Assembly: GCA_009780515.1 (NCBI GenBank)
Contig: WQZX01000036.1
Coordinates: forward strand, 1 to 35,343
Direction of reading: 5' to 3'
Length of the DNA stretch: 35,343 nucleotides
DNA from: Nocardioidaceae bacterium
GTDB lineage: Bacteria; Actinomycetota; Actinomycetes; Propionibacteriales; Nocardioidaceae
This document shows, piece after piece, positions 32,906-35,343 of this stretch. The first letter of the stretch is position 1; every line of letters starts with the position of its first letter. Under the pieces are notes generated by a model, which worked only from the letters and a program-made list of their open reading frames with translations, was not told the origin of the DNA and ran no database searches. The translations under genes and the position numbers were made by a program.

Positions 32906-33834
32906 TCCTGACCGTGACCCTCAACGTCGCGCTCGACGTCACCTACGAGGTTCCCGAGCTGACGCCGTGCGCCACGCACCGCGTCACCAGCGTGGCCCGG
33001 CGCGCGGGCGGCAAGGGGATCAACGTCGCACGGGTGCTGCACCAGCTGGGCCACGAGACCGTCGCGAGCGGGTACGTCGGCGGGGTGGTCGGCGAGGAGG
33101 TGCTGGCGGACCTCGACGCGGCCGGCCTGCCGCATCGGCTGGTGGGCCACCCCGGCCGTTCTTCGCGGCAGAGCGTCACCGTGGTCGACCGCGGCTGCGG
33201 GGACGCCACGGTCCTCAACGAGCCCGGGCCCGAGCTCACCGATGACGACTGGACCCGCTTCCTCGCGACGTACGACGAGCTGGCGCCGGCCGCCTCCTGC
33301 GTGGTGCTCAGCGGCAGCCTGCCGCCCGGGCTGCCCACGGACGCCTACGCCCTGCTCTGCACCCGTACGCCGGGCGCGACCGTCGTGGACTCCGCCGGCC
33401 CGGCGCTGCTGGCGGCGGCTCGAGCCGGTGCCGACGTGCTGCTGCCGAACCTGGCCGAGCTGCGCGAGACCACCGGCCGGCTCGATCCCATCGAGGGGGC
33501 GCTCGCTCTGTTGGATGCGGGCGGCAAGGCCGTCGTGGTGTCGATGGGGGCCGAGGGCCTGCTGGCGATCACTCGCGACGGCTGCTGGCGGGTGCCCGCC
33601 GTCTCCCGGCTCTCGGGCAATCCCACGGGCGCGGGCGATGCCCTTGCCGCGGCGATCGGCGCCACCACCGAACTGCCCTGGCCCGACCGCCTGCGCGCCG
33701 CGCTGGCGTGGTCGGCCGCGGCCGTGCCCGTGCCGCTGGCGGGCGAGGTCGACGTGGCGACCCTGCACCGGGTGGCGGACGCCGCCCTCGTCGACGAGCT
33801 GGAGGACTGCGATGCCGCTGCGACCGACCGGTGA
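32902..33834 (+). CDS. PfkB-family phosphohexose kinase (tagatose-6-P / fructose-1-P kinase type)
   Basis: 310 residues from a GTG overlapping the deacetylase stop. The 1-phosphofructokinase/LacC type is shown by TVTLNVALDVTYEV at the start, RRAGGKGINVARVLHQLG, VVLSGSLPPGLP and the ATP/catalytic motif GNPTGAGDALAAAI with the base Asp. A kinase of this type adds phosphate at C1 or C6 to give a ketohexose bisphosphate. Between a HexNAc deacetylase and a class II bisphosphate aldolase, tagatose-6-phosphate is the best candidate substrate. The last 23 bases overlap the aldolase gene. Confidence 0.92.
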   Translation: MILTVTLNVALDVTYEVPELTPCATHRVTSVARRAGGKGINVARVLHQLGHETVASGYVGGVVGEEVLADLDAAGLPHRLVGHPGRSSRQSVTVVDRGCGDATVLNEPGPELTDDDWTRFLATYDELAPAASCVVLSGSLPPGLPTDAYALLCTRTPGATVVDSAGPALLAAARAGADVLLPNLAELRETTGRLDPIEGALALLDAGGKAVVVSMGAEGLLAITRDGCWRVPAVSRLSGNPTGAGDALAAAIGATTELPWPDRLRAALAWSAAAVPVPLAGEVDVATLHRVADAALVDELEDCDAAATDR

Positions 33835-34648
33835 GGTCGTTGGGAGGGCACGAGCCGAGGGGCACGGCGTCGGAGCCTTCAACGTGATCCAGCTCGAGAG
33901 CGCCGAGGCGATCGTCGCGGGCGCGGAGGCGGCAGAGCTGCCGGTGATCCTGCAGATCAGTGAGAACTGCGTCCGCTACCACGGCGCGCTCGAGCCGGTG
34001 CTGCTCGCCAGCCTGGCGGTGGCGCGGTCAGCGACGGTCCCGGTGGCCGTCCACCTCGACCACGCCGAGTCCGAGGAGCTGGTGCGTGACGCGGTCGGCC
34101 TCGGCGTCGGCTCGGTCATGTACGACGCCTCGCGGCTCGGCTACGCCGCCAACGTCCGCACGACGACCGAGGTGGTGCGCGAGTGCCACGCCGCCGGCGT
34201 GTGGGTGGAGGCCGAGCTCGGTGAGGTCGGCGGCAAGGACGGAGTGCACGCGCCCGGGGCACGAACCGATCCTGGGGAGGCCGCGGGGTTCGTCGCGGCC
34301 ACCGGGGTCGACGCGCTGGCCGTGGCGGTCGGCTCCTCGCACGCGATGACGACCCGGGAGGCGAGACTGGACGAGGAGCTCATCGCGCGGCTGAGCCGGG
34401 CAGTCGCCGTGCCGCTGGTGCTGCACGGCTCCTCGGGCGTCGCCGACGAGGGCCTGACGAGGGCCGTGCGGGCGGGCATCACGAAGGTCAACCTGTCCAC
34501 CCACCTCAACAAGGTGTTCACCGCAGCCGTGCGTGGCTACCTCCTGGACCACCCGGACGTCGTCGACACGCGCAAGTACCTCGCGCCCGGGCGCGCCGCG
34601 ATGGCCGACGCGGTCGCGGGGCTGCTCCGCCTGCTCGCGCTTCAGTGA
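33812..34648 (+). CDS. Class II ketose-bisphosphate aldolase (GatY/KbaY/Fba family)
   Basis: 278 residues from an ATG with GGAGG six bases upstream. Family marks: GAFNVIQLESAEAIVAGAE, VAVHLDHAES (catalytic Asp and zinc His), the second-metal Glu region VEAELGEVGGK, AVGSSHA with a zinc His, VLHGSSGV and ITKVNLSTHLN for phosphate binding. It would split tagatose-1,6-bisphosphate (or fructose-1,6-bisphosphate) into two triose phosphates. The size is that of GatY/KbaY rather than the longer FbaA. It ends the pathway gene string, and its last 7 bases overlap the 3' end of the opposing DeoR gene. Confidence 0.93.
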   Translation: MPLRPTGEVVGRARAEGHGVGAFNVIQLESAEAIVAGAEAAELPVILQISENCVRYHGALEPVLLASLAVARSATVPVAVHLDHAESEELVRDAVGLGVGSVMYDASRLGYAANVRTTTEVVRECHAAGVWVEAELGEVGGKDGVHAPGARTDPGEAAGFVAATGVDALAVAVGSSHAMTTREARLDEELIARLSRAVAVPLVLHGSSGVADEGLTRAVRAGITKVNLSTHLNKVFTAAVRGYLLDHPDVVDTRKYLAPGRAAMADAVAGLLRLLALQ

Positions 34649-35343
34649 GCGGGCGCAGCGCCGTCGGCGATGACGACCTCGACACCCGCAGCGGCGAGGT
34701 CGTCGGCCAGTGAGCCATCGACGGGCAGGTCGGTGATCAGCTGGTCCACCGCGTCCAGCGGCGCGATCCGTGCGAACGTCGACCGCCCGAGCTTGGTGTT
34801 GTCGGCCACCACGATCACCCGCGCGGCCACCCTGATCAGCTCGGCGCTCAGCTGGGCCTCCGCGGGATGCACGGTGGTGATGCCGTCGGGGGTGATCCCG
34901 TCGACGCCGAGGACGGCTGCCTCGACGTTGACCCGGTCGAGCACTCCGTCGCTCAGCGGCCCGACGAGCTCGTAGGACTGGGACCGCGCCGTACCGCCGA
35001 TGACGACGATGACGACGTTCGGCCGGATCGAGAGCTCGTAGGCGATGTTCAGTGCGTTGGTCACGACGGTGATGCACCCGTCCGCCGACAGATCCGGGCT
35101 CCGACCGATCGCGCGGGCGACCTCGGTCGTGGTCGTCCCGCCGTTCATCGCGATCGCCATGCCCGGGCGCAGCAGCGCAGCCGCCGCCCGGGCGATCGCC
35201 AGCTTGGCGTCGGCCTGCCGGGAGATCTTGTACTGCAACGGCAGCTCGTAGGACGAGCCGAGCGCGGTTGCGCCGCCGTGAGTCCGGGTCAGGAGCCGCT
35301 GCTCGGCGAGCTGGCTGATGTCCCGACGCGCCGTCGCCTCGGA
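34642..35343 (-). CDS. DeoR-family transcriptional regulator, partial (5' end beyond window)
   Basis: 233 codons and a stop are visible, and the gene runs off the right edge inside its helix-turn-helix (SEATARRDISQLAEQRLLTR then THGGA). The sensor domain is complete: MNGGTTTTEVARAIGRSPDL, VTNALNIAYELSIRPN, GGTARSQSYELVGPLSDGVL, VVADNTKLGRSTFARI. It closely resembles the regulator at 29090 and is less like the one at 3575, so the two are probably a duplicated pair bracketing the aminosugar genes. It ends tail-to-tail with the aldolase gene with a 7-base overlap. Confidence 0.93.
   Translation of the reverse strand, partial: SEATARRDISQLAEQRLLTRTHGGATALGSSYELPLQYKISRQADAKLAIARAAAALLRPGMAIAMNGGTTTTEVARAIGRSPDLSADGCITVVTNALNIAYELSIRPNVVIVVIGGTARSQSYELVGPLSDGVLDRVNVEAAVLGVDGITPDGITTVHPAEAQLSAELIRVAARVIVVADNTKLGRSTFARIAPLDAVDQLITDLPVDGSLADDLAAAGVEVVIADGAAPAH

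Noticed and set aside
1..35343. CRISPR arrays, tRNA or rRNA genes
   Set aside because: No regularly spaced repeats, no clover-leaf or TTCGA-type arm in a suitable context, and no conserved rRNA segment were seen by eye. A tRNAscan/CRISPR search would be decisive.

Overview
The window is high-GC DNA with dense, overlapping gene strings, GTG starts and several probable leaderless transcripts. This points to a soil- or host-associated actinobacterium, perhaps of the Nocardioides/Propionibacteriales type (inference from style and protein flavour only). Apart from a scarred left end (1-1547), nearly everything belongs to one large carbohydrate-utilisation locus.

Layout. (1) 1-1435 is mobile-element debris: the end of an IS3-like element, an integrase gene cut by it, a perfect 20-bp inverted repeat, and the last codons of an acyl-CoA dehydrogenase. 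(2) 1548-2753 is a lipoprotein of unknown function. (3) 2777-4387 (minus) is a DeoR-family regulator followed by nagB. (4) 4472-11688 (plus) is galT, galK, a Gfo/Idh protein, a GH36 alpha-galactosidase and a GH13 alpha-glucosidase, ending at a hairpin. (5) 11731-21757 (minus) reads, in transcription order: GH95 alpha-1,2-fucosidase, a 35-codon ORF, a D-2-hydroxyacid dehydrogenase, a DUF2264 protein, a sugar isomerase/epimerase, GH27 alpha-galactosidase, GH29 fucosidase and GH20 beta-hexosaminidase. (6) 21839-29875 (plus) is a complete Dpp/Opp-type ABC importer, a GH35 beta-galactosidase and a DeoR regulator. (7) 29972-34648 (plus) is a SIS-domain aminosugar-phosphate isomerase/deaminase, a ROK kinase, a NagA-like deacetylase, a PfkB-type kinase and a class II aldolase. 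(8) 34642-35343 (minus) is a second DeoR regulator closely resembling the one at 29090, cut by the window edge.

How it fits together (inference). None of the seven glycosidases shows a signal peptide, while the substrate-binding protein is a lipoprotein beside an ABC importer. The likely strategy is to import intact oligosaccharides and dismantle them in the cytoplasm. The enzyme set (alpha-fucose, alpha-galactose, beta-galactose and beta-HexNAc removal) suits fucosylated, Lewis- or blood-group-like glycans. Galactose would enter through GalK/GalT, GlcNAc-6-P through NagA-like/NagB, and GalNAc through ROK kinase, deacetylase, SIS deaminase, tagatose-6-P kinase and tagatose-bisphosphate aldolase. 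No fucose-catabolic genes, galE or galM are seen in the window.

Regulation visible in sequence: a perfect CTTTCG-N4-CGAAAG palindrome between the promoters of deoR/nagB and galT; the same TACAGT-N7-GTG leaderless start at galT and GH95; and a TGCATACTT/TGyATGAA element pair upstream of both the GH27 gene and the GH95/ABC divergent promoter.
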